A stretch of 64,000 bases of DNA from Paracentrotus lividus (Eukaryota > Echinodermata > Echinoidea > Camarodonta > Echinidae): assembly GCA_940671915.1 (NCBI GenBank), contig CALNVZ010000641.1, positions 7,895,872-7,959,871 on the forward strand, given 5' to 3'. How positions within the stretch are numbered: the stretch's first letter is position 1; each line of letters begins with the position of its first letter. This document shows positions 24,001 through 36,000 of this stretch, piece by piece. The notes below the pieces were generated by a model. The model was not told where the DNA came from and ran no database searches. It saw only the letters and a list, made by a program, of their open reading frames with translations. Made by a program: the position numbers and the translations under genes.

Positions 24001-27000
24001 TTAACAATATAGGTCAAAGGTCAAAGGTCAAAATTCTGTGAAGAAGTTTGGTAGCCATCACCTAGTGCTATCATATAAAGCAAACGGAATCGAAATCGGA
24101 TGAAAAATGGCGAAGGAGTAGCATTTTGTAGCCAATTAACAATATAGGTAAAAAATAAAGGTCAAAGGTCAAGGTCAAAATTCGGTGAAGAAATTTTGTA
24201 GCCATCAACTAGTGCTATCACATAAAGCAAACGGAATCGAAATCAGAAGAAAAATGGTGAAGGAGTAGCATTTTGTAGCCAATTAACAATATAAGTATAA
24301 ATCAGGTCAAAGGTCAAAGGGGTCAAAAGTCAAATTCTGTGAAGAAGTTTTGTAGCCCTCACCTAGTGCTATATATAAAGCAAACGGATTCGAAATCGGA
24401 TGAAAATGGCGAAGGAGTAGCATTTGTAGCCTATGTACAATATAAGTATAATCAAGGGTCAAAGGTCAAAGGGTTAAAGATCAAATTCGTGAAGAAGTTT
24501 TGTAGCCCTCACCTAGTGCTATCATATAAAGCAAACGGATTCGAATCGGATGAAAATGGCGAAGGAGTAGCATTTTGTAGCCAATTACAAATATAGGTCA
24601 AAAATGAAGGTCAAAGGTCAAAGGGTCAAAAGTCAAAATTCTGTGAAGAATTTTTGTAGCCCTCACTAGTGCTATCATATAAAGCAAACAGAATCGAAAT
24701 CGGATGAAAAATGGCGAAGGAGTAGCATTTTGTAGCCAATTACAATATAGGTCAAAAATCAGGGTCAAAGGTCAAAGGTCAAAATTCTGTGAAGAAGTTG
24801 GTAGCCATCCCTAGTGCTATCATATAAAGCAAACGGAATCGAATCGGATGAAAATGGCGAAGGAGTAGCAAATTGATCACATACGGACGCACGGACGGAC
24901 GGACGGGATGGACGACGACGGACGGACACACACACACACACACACACATACGTACGGAGCCCGTTTCATAGTCCCCTGCTCGAACTCGTTCGGCGGGGAC
25001 AATAAAATCTTGATACGACTCCAAAGTTGGGTTTACTTTTATTTAGGACGCACTGTAGAGTTGATTAGAAACGCAATCTCGATAATGCGTTTAAATTTAT
25101 ACGATCGTTGAGAATGAAGTAAAAGATATTTGAAAAAGAAAGTAAAGCACAAAAATGAAATTCACTCTTTTTCGAGTGAAATGAGTGAGTGGTCGCTGTT
25201 AGTGTGATGCCACCATGAATCAAACCTGATCCTTTGAATAAGTGTAAAATGTCCTATATTAGCTGGATTTGTACTGGCGCAGTCACATGGCTCCTTAATA
25301 ATTAATCCATGTACCATGCACAGGGGCCGCGGAGCGTTTTTGAAAGTGGAGGGGCTGAGGCGAAAGTGAGGGGGGGGGGGGGGGGCGTTGAACAGGTTAT
25401 AAAAAAAACACAAATCTATTGCCATTTTCGGTTTTTGTACACGTTTGCTGACAAAAGTGGCTCTGTGGCCCCTGTTATATAAAAACCTATGTGTAAATAT
25501 GTGGAAACAAGTGAAAATATTCTGCCTGTCTAGACCTATAGTGAGCGGAAAACCAGCTCACTCTGTGCTTTTATACTCTAACTTTACTCTAAATTTTTTC
25601 CACTCTATATTAGAGACAAATTCAATCGTGTTTAATTTAATATTTTAAATAATCACAATGATGATATAATGGTACAGCTCAACGAAAAATTACAAGAAAT
25701 AAACGTAAATACAGAGATGATTGAAACGTTTAACAGATTTTAAGTTTTAAAAATGATTACCTTAGAAACTTCTTTATCTGAAAGTGGATTTCCCTTTGCG
25801 TTGTTTGGGTTGCTTGCCTGGTTCGCCAATGTGTTAGAATCTTTCGATTTACTGTACACAGATTTTCGTTTCTGTAAATTAAATATGAGTAAATAAATAG
25901 ATAAAATGAATAAAGTATAAACACGATATAACAATCTATAATCAATGAAGTTCATTGATATTAAGAAAAGACAATAAAAGCAAACACAAACATTAATAAA
26001 AGCTTGTATAAATTGATAACAATTAACAATGATCGTTAACTATTATGTAGATATATCATTATTAACAGCGGCAATTCTAACAAACCTGACATTGTTTTTA
26101 ATACACACGTCACATGTAAATACACAGTCCACTTTTTAAAGAAAGCCCACTGTTGATACTTCAGCACTTTGCACTCAAGCAGTACGAGAATACACTACTG
26201 GTGGAATGTACTTAAGAAGAAGAAAAAGAAGAAGAAGAAGAAGAAGAAGAAGAAGAAGAAGAAGAAGAAGAAGAAGAAGAAGAAGAGAAGACTTTCTTTT
26301 TGACTTTTCAAATAAAATTTATTTACAAATCAAGTCAAACAAAAATTAAATTAACAAATTAAAAGATTGATGAAAAATAGCATGAAACAGTTTGACATCA
26401 TATTGGATTTTAAGAAATGAACAGGAATATTAATCAGACAAAACATACATAATTGAAACAAAGGTAATAAAATACAATAACACATTAATACTGATCTCTC
26501 ATAAGAGATCATAAAAATCAATTGTAAACTTTTAATCTAAATCAACCATGTTGAGAAGTCCCATCTCTTTGAAAAGGCGTGATGATTATTCTGTAGGTTG
26601 AAAAACTCGAACTCAAGAATAATTTTATTCTTTACTCGGAGTTTCCAAATTGGCATAGGATCAATAAAACGCGATGTACGATAAAGCCAATATAGTGTTG
26701 ACTTCAAACTAATTATTAGAAAATTCGAAAGACAAACTGCATCCTTATTTCGACCTTTGCATGAGGGACCAGACACCAGTACAGTTCAAAATCAACCTTA
26801 CATCGGTAGTAGGCACGAAAGTAACGATGAAGTAAAGTCAAAGCTGGCTGGATGAAATCACAGAGAAAGAAAAGATGTAATGATGTTCCTCTTTCTCCAC
26901 ACAGCCACACGTCGGCGAAATGTCCGGATTGAAATGGTGTAGGACAGGAAGAGACGGAAGTACGTTGTGCATGAGTTTATATTGAATATCTCCATCTTCT

Positions 27001-30000
27001 TTGATGATGGTAATTTGTAGATAGCCGACCAGAAGATGCGTGACGACTTTGAGAGAACACCCATGCCATGCCAGGCGGTTAATTGAAAGGTTGGGAGATT
27101 GTTCAAAGTTCTGTTGAGAAGACGATATATGCATTGGTGGTCATGATGAGAGGATCCTCTTTATCTTTGAGTCTAATAGAGAACGGAGACACTATTTGTG
27201 GTGCCAGAGTCTGTAGAATCAAAGATGAAAGACGAGGTCCGTTTCTGGTGAAAAACATCGGAAAGTTATTGGTGATCAGCTGTCGCGCACTGTTGAGTTC
27301 AAGTTCAATAATCCTCTGAGAAATCCGCTGCAAGATGTTTGGAACATTAATGTCATAACCTGCAACCAAGTGCCTTCTTTTAGGTTGATAATATCCTTAA
27401 TTAGTCTGATCCCACACGCAAAGAGTCTGGGGAAGACCATACGTGGTGATGCAGAAGTGTGATAATTCAAAGGGACATTCAAACATGGTTGAGTGTGAAA
27501 GATGACGTCTCACGCGAGCTCCAGAGGTTCTCCAAGCGTGCAATAAATCGGAATAAAAGCTAGGAAGAGTACAAAAGAACTTTGTATCTAGGTCAATGAA
27601 AATAGTTGAAGGTCAAATTTCAGACCTTGATACTTCTGAAGATTATATGCACATAATTGATACGCTGGGTGTGAACAAAGTTCAAGAAATCGTAAACAAA
27701 ACAAAAGCGAAAAGTAAAAAGCGCGCTTGGAGACATGCCAGACAAGTCCACCTTCATTAGTTTCCTGGAAAGTATCTCTTTTCTGAGCAAGTGTCGCTTA
27801 TTGGACCAGATGAAGTTAACTAACATGTCTTGAAGTTCTTTCAGAATGTTCTGAGGGGGTGAGAGAATGGCAAGACAATGGAATATCTTGGAAGCAGCGA
27901 GTTGGTTAGCAACAAGGGTTTTGCCCTTGAATGAAAGGCTCCGAGAAAGAGGGATCCAGCGTGAGAGAGTTTTACTTAGTTTCTCTTTGCACTTTCCCAA
28001 TTTTTATTTATGTAGTTCTACTAATACAAGACTCACTCCAAAATTCCAAACCTTCATTATTCCATTGGAAACCTAGGTTTATCACTTCGTCTGGTCCAAG
28101 ATCCGACCAAAGACCTTGCGATTTTACATGATTTAAAACAAGCACAGAGGATTTACTAAAAACTGAATAAACATTATTGACAATATTAAGCTTCATCGGT
28201 ACTAACAACACTGAAATATCATCTGCATAAGCCGATCAGTATAGTTATTCGTTTCAGGTATCAGAAAACTGTTTTATCCAGCTTTTGCCTTAGCATATGT
28301 AAAAAGGTTCAATAGCTAAAGAATAAAGTAAGCCGAAAGAGGGCAGCCTTGACGAATCCCTTTTTGGAAGGAAAAGGGTGAAGTGAGAGAGCCACATACT
28401 TTTACCAGACCTTCAGCATTATTATACAACAGTTTGACACATGATATAAAGAAATCACCAATACCCATTGCTTTCATTATACAAAACAAATATTTGTGGT
28501 CCACATTATCAAAAGCTTTCTTTTGATCAAGATTTATAATAGCAAGAGGTGTATTGTTACAATTTGCATAATTAATTACATCTCGAATCAAATTCAGGTT
28601 ATCATAAATTTGACGGCCTGGTACACAATAACTCTGATCTTGGTGAACGATATCGCCAATGCAAAGTTTAAGTCTGTTAGCTAGTACTTTTGCTAATATT
28701 TTATAGTCATTGTTTAAAAGTGACACAGGGCGCCAGTTGGCAATGTTCTGCTAAATCTCCTTTTTAGGAATCAGGGTAATCACAGCTTTACGAAAGAATG
28801 AGGTAAATTACCTGAAATAATGGCATGATTCAGAACAGATAAGAAGTCATTTTTTCAAGTGGGCCAAAAGATTGATAAAACTCGGAAGACAGCCCATCTA
28901 GCCCAGCGACTTATTTCTACCGAGCTGCATCACAGCATTTTTAACCTCTTCAAGCGTAAAGGGAGACTCTAGATTCATGGACTCTTCATGGCTAAGTCTA
29001 GGTAAATTGGACGAGATAGTTTTTCAAGCAATTACGTCAGTAGGAACACTTTTATAAAGATTTTCATAAAAATCATGTACATGAGCTTTAATCTCACAAG
29101 ACTTTTTGTAATATTACCTGATGAAAGCCTAACTCGTGAGATATTTTTAGAAAAAGAGTTTGATTTCTCCAAATTGAAGAAAAAAGCGGAGCTGGTGTCT
29201 ATTTCATTGGTCAGTCGGAAACGAGATCTCACCAGCGCGCCATTCGCTTGGCTTTGAGTAGCAAGTTCAGCTCGTTCCTTTGTTCATTCAAACATTTTTA
29301 GTATCAGACGATAAATCTGATGGGGGGNNNNNNNNNNNNNNNNNNNNNNNNNNNNNNNNNNNNNNNNNNNNNNNNNNNNNNNNNNNNNNNNNNNNNNNNN
29401 NNNNNNNNNNNNNNNNNNNNNNNNNNNNNNNNNNNNNNNNNNNNNNNNNNNNNNNNNNNNNNNNNNNNNNNNNNNNNNNNNNNNNNNNNNNNNNNNNNNN
29501 NNNNNNNNNNNNNNNNNNNNNNNNNNNNNNNNNNNNNNNNNNNNNNNNNNNNNNNNNNNNNNNNNNNNNNNNNNNNNNNNNNNNNNNNNNNNNNNNNNNN
29601 NNNNNNNNNNNNNNNNNNNNNNNNNNNNNNNNNNNNNNNNNNNNNNNNNNNNNNNNNNNNNNNNNNNNNNNNNNNNNNNNNNNNNNNNNNNNNNNNNNNN
29701 NNNNNNNNNNNNNNNNNNNNNNNNNNNNNNNNNNNNNNNNNNNNNNNNNNNNNNNNNNNNNNNNNNNNNNNNNNNNNNNNNNNNNNNNNNNNNNNNNNNN
29801 NNNNNNNNNNNNNNNNNNNNNNNNNNNNNNNNNNNNNNNNNNTCCGTGCTGTCGTGTTTTTCAAACGACTTACACAAGCGATCCATAGAGGGGTTGGGTT
29901 GTTGTATTAAAATCTCCCCAATAATGACGGTACCTCATAAACTTCCTAAACTCGCAGAAAAAACATTAATAGCGTCTAAGGCTATTTGTCATCTTGAGAG

Positions 30001-33000
30001 GAATAATAACGTTGTATAATGATAAATAGCTTTGCCAAGTTCAACTTAGTATACAAGATATAACTTTCAAAGGTAATTTCAGATTGGACAACAACATATT
30101 CAGTGTTGTTTTAACAAGCGTACCACGCCAGAGCCTTGAGTGCGGCGCCGGGTGCGCAAACCGCGGGTATGTGACGTCCACAAATTCCAACAAGTCGAAA
30201 TTTACATAATTTATTGGTTTCTTGCAAAAAAATGACGTCGGGATTTGAGAAAAAATTATCAACATAAGTAAAAATGGAGGCATTTTTAAGAGGAGTGGAG
30301 CAGCCTCCCGTATTGAGAAGAGTAAAAAGAATAAAGTCATTAAAGAAAAAAAATAAAAAGAAGGTTTTAAACTAAAAAAGAGAGAGACATCATTTTTTAG
30401 AGAAAAAGTTACGCACTCATATCAAGTTTGTTGATCAATTTGTGCACTCTTTGTTGAGTGCTCTTCTTAAACAGCGGACTATTCTTTAGTGGTCTAAGCT
30501 GACGCACGAGCCTGGAATGTTAGATGTAAATTTTCGTGAGCTACATCGTGGGGTTTTTGCTTTCTTTTACTGTCTAAGAAAACTGTAAAAGGGTTTTGTG
30601 AGATAGAGGGCCTTGATTGAGGGAAAGGATTATGCCCAATCTACTGAGTCATCGTCTGATTCGTCCCATACTATTTCTGTTAGACTTGGGTGGACGTCGA
30701 GGAGGAGAGTGTGGGGTGAGGATGTGGGGGAGAAGTGAACAGAAGATGTTTTTGGAGTTGTAAGAACAGTGCGGGTGGCGTTGATACTTTTTATAATTTT
30801 CTAGGGGAGTAGCAGACGAATCAAGGGAAACCAGGAAGGAATGGAGTCAGATAAGGCGACTGAGTCTTGCTTTCTTTTAGCAACGACAATCCGAAAACAA
30901 ACGGCCAGGATCTGGCGGTGTCCCCAGACCGAGACCGGCTGTGAGTTGTCATCAGACTTGGGGGAAGTATGAGAGTCATTTGAAGACTCGTCTTGAGAGG
31001 CGCTATATCTCTTTTAGGAGACATGTCATGGATGTTACCAGGACGTCAGAGGGTTGGGGTCCACTGATCTCCCCTCCGTGGTGGGGCACTGATTTACCCT
31101 CATTAGTGGGAACCATTCTTGCATGCCTCTCATCCTTAGAAGTGGGGATAGATTTTTTGGGGGTTGTTGGGGCGGATGATTTTTTGCATACCCTGGTTGT
31201 GTGCCCAAACTCCCCGCAATTGAAACATCTAACAGAATCCGTTTGAGATGAAAACCTATAGTTGGCTCCTCTGTGGTTAAGTTCAGATGGTCAGGAGGAT
31301 GACATTAGTTGGAAGTATTACCTGTACTTGCCGCCCTGAATGATAAGATATGGGAGAGGTTACTTTCCCTAAAACCAAGGGAATTGATTCTTACTGGGGA
31401 GTACTACTTTGCAAAAGGAGACAAACGTGTATTTAGAACGTCGTTTGGTATTTTCGGGGTAGACATTTGAGAGTGTGAGCTTTGTTGTTGGGAGTACGAG
31501 GGCTGATTTGAACGTAACTGTTATGAAAATTTAAGCCTTTATTCACAGCGTCGTGTGGACTGCCTGTTTTTGTATTGAGATAGATAGACGGCATTCGTTG
31601 CCCGCTGATCCTTGACGCTGATAGAATTTTGGTCAGAGGGCATTGTTTGCGCTATGCTTTTATATATTCATGTATGGAAAAATCTGGTCTCGATGTGAAC
31701 ACAATGGCGTTGTTACGACTCAATGACATGCTGAGCCAAGCGGCCTCTGCTGCATTGCCTAAGAGTCCGCGGCTAGGTCGGGCGGGTTTTCCGCACCTTC
31801 CGAGGCCATTACTGCAGGAATGAACACCCACACGGCAATGAACAAAAACACTCTAATAACCTCTAAAATATACAAAATATTATTAAGAAAACCGTGTGAC
31901 CTGGTCTGACAATACTTAAACTATAATATAAACATACACAGAATGACCAAACGGTCAACAATAAACGAGAAAAAATAAAATTACCAGACAGCTCGCAGAA
32001 AAACGTCACCTTCCACGTACAAGAAGAAGAAGAAGAAAAGAAGAAGAAGAAGAAGAAGAAGAAGAAGAAGAAGAAGAAGAAGAAGAAGAGAAGAAGAAAG
32101 AAGAAGAAGAAAAGAAGAAGAAGAAGAAAGAAGAGAAAAAAAGAAGAGAAGAAGAAGAAGAAGAAGAAGAAGAAGAAGAAGAAGAAGAAGAAGAAGAAGA
32201 AGAAGAAGAAGAAGAAGAAGAAGAAGAAGAAGATTTGTTTCATTTCAAAAGTTAGAATAATTGTGACTGAACAGAGTATTTCAGAGTGTTATACAATAAT
32301 TATTATATTATTTTGAATAACAAAAGTAAACTAATATGGGCTTTCCCTGTTGAGTAACAACTATCCAAGTTCAATTTGACATTTCCTTCAAGCAATTTCG
32401 TCCAGAATTTAATTACGATTAAAAATCTTCAATCAAAATCGTTTAAGAACAGCCAAAATAATAATAATAATAATAATAAAACGTTTGCAAATTGCGGCGA
32501 TCAATTTGATCTTGTGAGCAGTCATTATTTTTAAATTTAAATGGAATTGGATGTAACAATCACTCACCTTCATAAGCTCTGCACGTGAATCATTCATTGA
32601 TTTCACTGCTTTGTCGACAGGTGTTTCAAACTAGGATTTAAAATCAAAATAGTTTTATGATTTCAATTAAACAGTTATGCAATGTGTCCCACTACAAAAT
32701 CAACACCGAAAAACAAAACAAGCCCACCCCTCCGCCCCACACCTCCCCCCCCCCCCCAAAAAAAAGGAAGAAGAAATAATGAAATTAAAAAAATAATAAC
32801 AAAAAGCGAAACCGGATTATCGATTATGCATAAACCTTTTCCATCAAAATGACAAATTTCCTTGATAAGTACTAATTTATGATTTTCTTTCCAAGTGTTC
32901 TGCAAAAGAGCCTGTCCGGAAACAAAAGCCATCTTTAGTCTTTTCTCGACCCTCTCTGTCTAAAGGCCTTCATTTCCATTACTTCATAGATTTAATCCTA

Positions 33001-36000
33001 ACTAATATTTCTCCCTTCGTCAGACTGGATCCCTCAAGAGTCAAGATTCTTACTTCATTCTCTTTTCCGTAATTTATCATTTTGTCACTAGATCTTTCCA
33101 GCCAAATCTTTCCCTTCTTCCCCACAATCACATTTCTAGAGCCAATCTTACTTTCTTCCACGTCTCCGAAAACCCAGATACTGACAAGTCTCTTTCTGAG
33201 GATTCGCTTCCATTTTCAGCTGGAATGCATTATTGGTCAGTAAAAATCGATTAAAACTAATTCCAGTTTTAAAGTATTCACATGTATATCTAACTGATAT
33301 CTAAAATTGTAGGAGGAAGACTTAAAATGAAAAAAAAAAGGCCTGTATTAAGACATGTCAAAAAGACTTACAAGTTTGTAGCTCTTTGCCTCTTGTTCCG
33401 CCATCTTCTTTAAAGGTTTCTGAATATCTTTTATAATCGTTTCTGCAGCATTTCTAAATAAAACAAAACACACACACACAAGATAATATTTTTATTCACC
33501 CGGCAGGGATACTATTTCATTTGAAAATGCCGCTGCCTCTAGACTTGAGAGGGAGAGAGAGAAAAGAATGAAATAATGGTAGAATACCAGTTTATGAAAT
33601 AAACTATCGCCATCTACAGTCTGTGTCAAATAAAATGGTACCAGTGGGGAAAAAATTGATAGTATGAAGATAAATCACAACCTGGTATTGTTTGGTATTT
33701 TCATAAAGCAGGAAAATCAGACATTCTTCTGCATTTTTTTAAATCACATTTGGTGCTGTAATCTTTAAGATGACAAGTTTTCTACAAAAATCCAGTTTTT
33801 GCACGCCGTCCGATGCATTTGTGTATAGATTTCGCAGAATGGCCATGAATTCAGCGCTCCAGAACTATAGAAGTGCGTAATTTCGATTTGTTCCTCGTCG
33901 CACAAAACTTAGCATAACTTTTGTTTTACGAAAGCAAATTCTACAAAACAAAGTGCATCAGCAAGAAGAATCTTTTAGCTTTACGTTGGTACCACATTCA
34001 CACATTCACACACAGATTTTATACCTAAATAATATTTCCCCGACTGTACCATTTTTTTTTACACAGACTTTATAAGTGCATTAATATGATTGGAGATGTA
34101 GAGTGGAGGTCATTGTCAATAGTGCCAAACTGCAAGGCGTTCGATATGAAATTAAGGGGTCTTCCCATGAGTCCTCGGTCCCACGAGTCCTACGTCCCAC
34201 GAGACCTCGGTCCCACGAGTCCTACGTCCCCACGAGCCGCAATATTTCCCACGAGTCCTACGTCCCACGAGACCTTACGTGTCCCACGAGTCCTATGTCC
34301 ACCGAGCGCCCGAGGTATTATTTCCCACGAGTCCTAACGTCCCCACGAGTCCTACGTCCCACGATCCTACGTCCCACGAGACACTAGCTACCCCACGAGA
34401 CCTACGTCCCACGAGTCCTACGTCCCACGAGGCCGGGTAATTTTCCCACGAGTCCTACGTCCCACGAGTCCTACGTCCACGAGACTACGTCCCACGAGTC
34501 TAACGTCCCACGAGTCCTCGGTCCAACGAGGCCGATTTTTCTCATATCGCCATATTTTAATCATTGTGATGTTTGGCTGCGTCAAAAATTGACTAAATTT
34601 ATGATGGAAATGTCTCAAATGTATACTAGATTCATGATCTTGTAAGTTTTTGATTAGTACAACGGGCATTGGGTTTGCTGCAGGTTTTGTAAATCGGGGA
34701 AATATTATGATTTAACTTGAGTAAGCATCATATGCTATTCTGAGGGGGGTCCACGGGGCACTGGCCCCGATAGGGCAAAAGGGGCGCCACAAAGGATGAA
34801 AGGAAATAGAGAAGAGAGAGAAGAGAGAGAGAGAGAAAGGAAGGAAAGGGGAGAAAGGGGGGGGGAGTAAGAAGACAAAGAGGAAAAAGGAAAAAGACAA
34901 ATAACCAAAAAAAAAAAAAAAAGGGGGGAAGGAAAGAAAGCCGGAGAGAGAGAGAGAGAGAATAATAATGATTTAAAAATATATAAAAAATTATACGTGG
35001 CCGCAAAATTGACTATATTTAGGGGTTCAAATTTAACGCTGGTTAGGGGCGCCAATTTAATCCAAAATCCTGGGGCATCAAATATAACCTTAAATAAGAG
35101 GTACCAGAAAACTGAGGTGCCAAATTGATTTTAAATTTAGGGGTACCACATCGACTGTATGTAGGGGCGCTGAAATCGTCTCAACATAGGGCGCTAAACT
35201 GATCTAAAACTTAGGGCAACAAATTGATCTTAACTTAGGGGGGGGGGTATTGGGTTTGACAGACGTGTATCAATCAGATATGATTATTTACGTCTGGGAC
35301 GACCTTTAACGTCACTATCCGAGAGACGTGACTGGGTTTCGAAGCAGGGTCCACTCCATGTCAATTTGTAGGCTGGTCATAGAGCAATGAGGGGGTACTT
35401 GAGGGGGGCGGCGGTAATTTAATTTGATTTTGAATGGGCAGGGGAGGCGGGGGGGGGGGTTAAAGAGAACCCCATGAGCAGTGTGTTTCTGAGTAGGGTT
35501 GGAATATAATGTTTTATTATGAACAAAAAATTGGGCGTTTAAAATCTGAAACAAGGTGAGTGAGTTTTCTGATTTTATTGGATAAGTTTCAAACACCCCT
35601 CCCCGACGGCCCCAAGATTATAACAAAAATGGGATGTGTTAAGGTTCACATACGCAAAGCGTCACTGCAATGTTGCAGTTTAAAACAAATGATGAATTTA
35701 CATACATAGATACGGGAGGGGCTTGAAGGTGCCCGCCCTCGTAAAAATAGAAAGCCCCCCCCCCCCCGACGACAAAAAAAAAAAAATAAATAAAACGGTT
35801 GGGTAGGCCTTTTTTCCATCCCGCATGAAATGTTTTATTGAAATTTTCTTCTTGAACTTATTAGGGTTTGTTGTGTTTTGGTGTCAGACAGTCATAGATC
35901 CAGGGAAAGGGGCCGCCCCTGAATAAAAAAAAAAAAAAAAACAATGAAAAAGTGCCCTAGAATGGGTATACCACCGCCACCCCCACATGTAACCACATGT

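Larger units (their letters stand above)
26291..32020 (-). mobile_element. Tx1/L1-type LINE between (TTC)n tracts
   Basis: Decayed non-LTR retrotransposon on the minus strand with both ORFs. ORF1 has a CCHC zinc knuckle (31227-31186, C-FN-C-GEFG-H-TTRV-C). ORF2 RT pieces include NEIDTSSAFFFNLEKS (about 29205), LDQKKAFDNVDH and GIRQGCPLSAY (28726-28316), and AYADD (28232-28218). They are followed by the C-terminal segment with SRSLSFKGKTLVANQLAAS and FIWSNKR (28000-27620). RT wording fits the Tx1 group of L1. Frameshifts and stops make it inactive. 515 bases are N (29328-29842). Both flanks are (GAA)n on the plus strand, that is (TTC)n in element sense. Confidence 0.8.

Noticed and set aside
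28316-28726. RT-like 136-codon frame as a host gene
   Set aside because: Part of a disrupted LINE with zinc-knuckle ORF1 upstream and a YADD in a shifted frame downstream.
29280-29910. Frames of about 200 codons
   Set aside because: They consist of N bases from the assembly gap.
31863-32243. 126-codon poly-Phe frame
   Set aside because: Translation of an (AAG)n tract.
32979-33161. Minus-strand 60-codon frame (KIGSRNVIVGKKGKIWLERS)
   Set aside because: Looks like a small retroelement ORF1 fragment at most; no splice or phase link to exons 4 and 5 and no recognisable domain.
34156-34565. Regular 16-bp repeats resembling a CRISPR array
   Set aside because: Units are contiguous with no unique spacers, are mirrored at 38415-38824, and sit in eukaryotic DNA. 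They are minisatellite TIRs.
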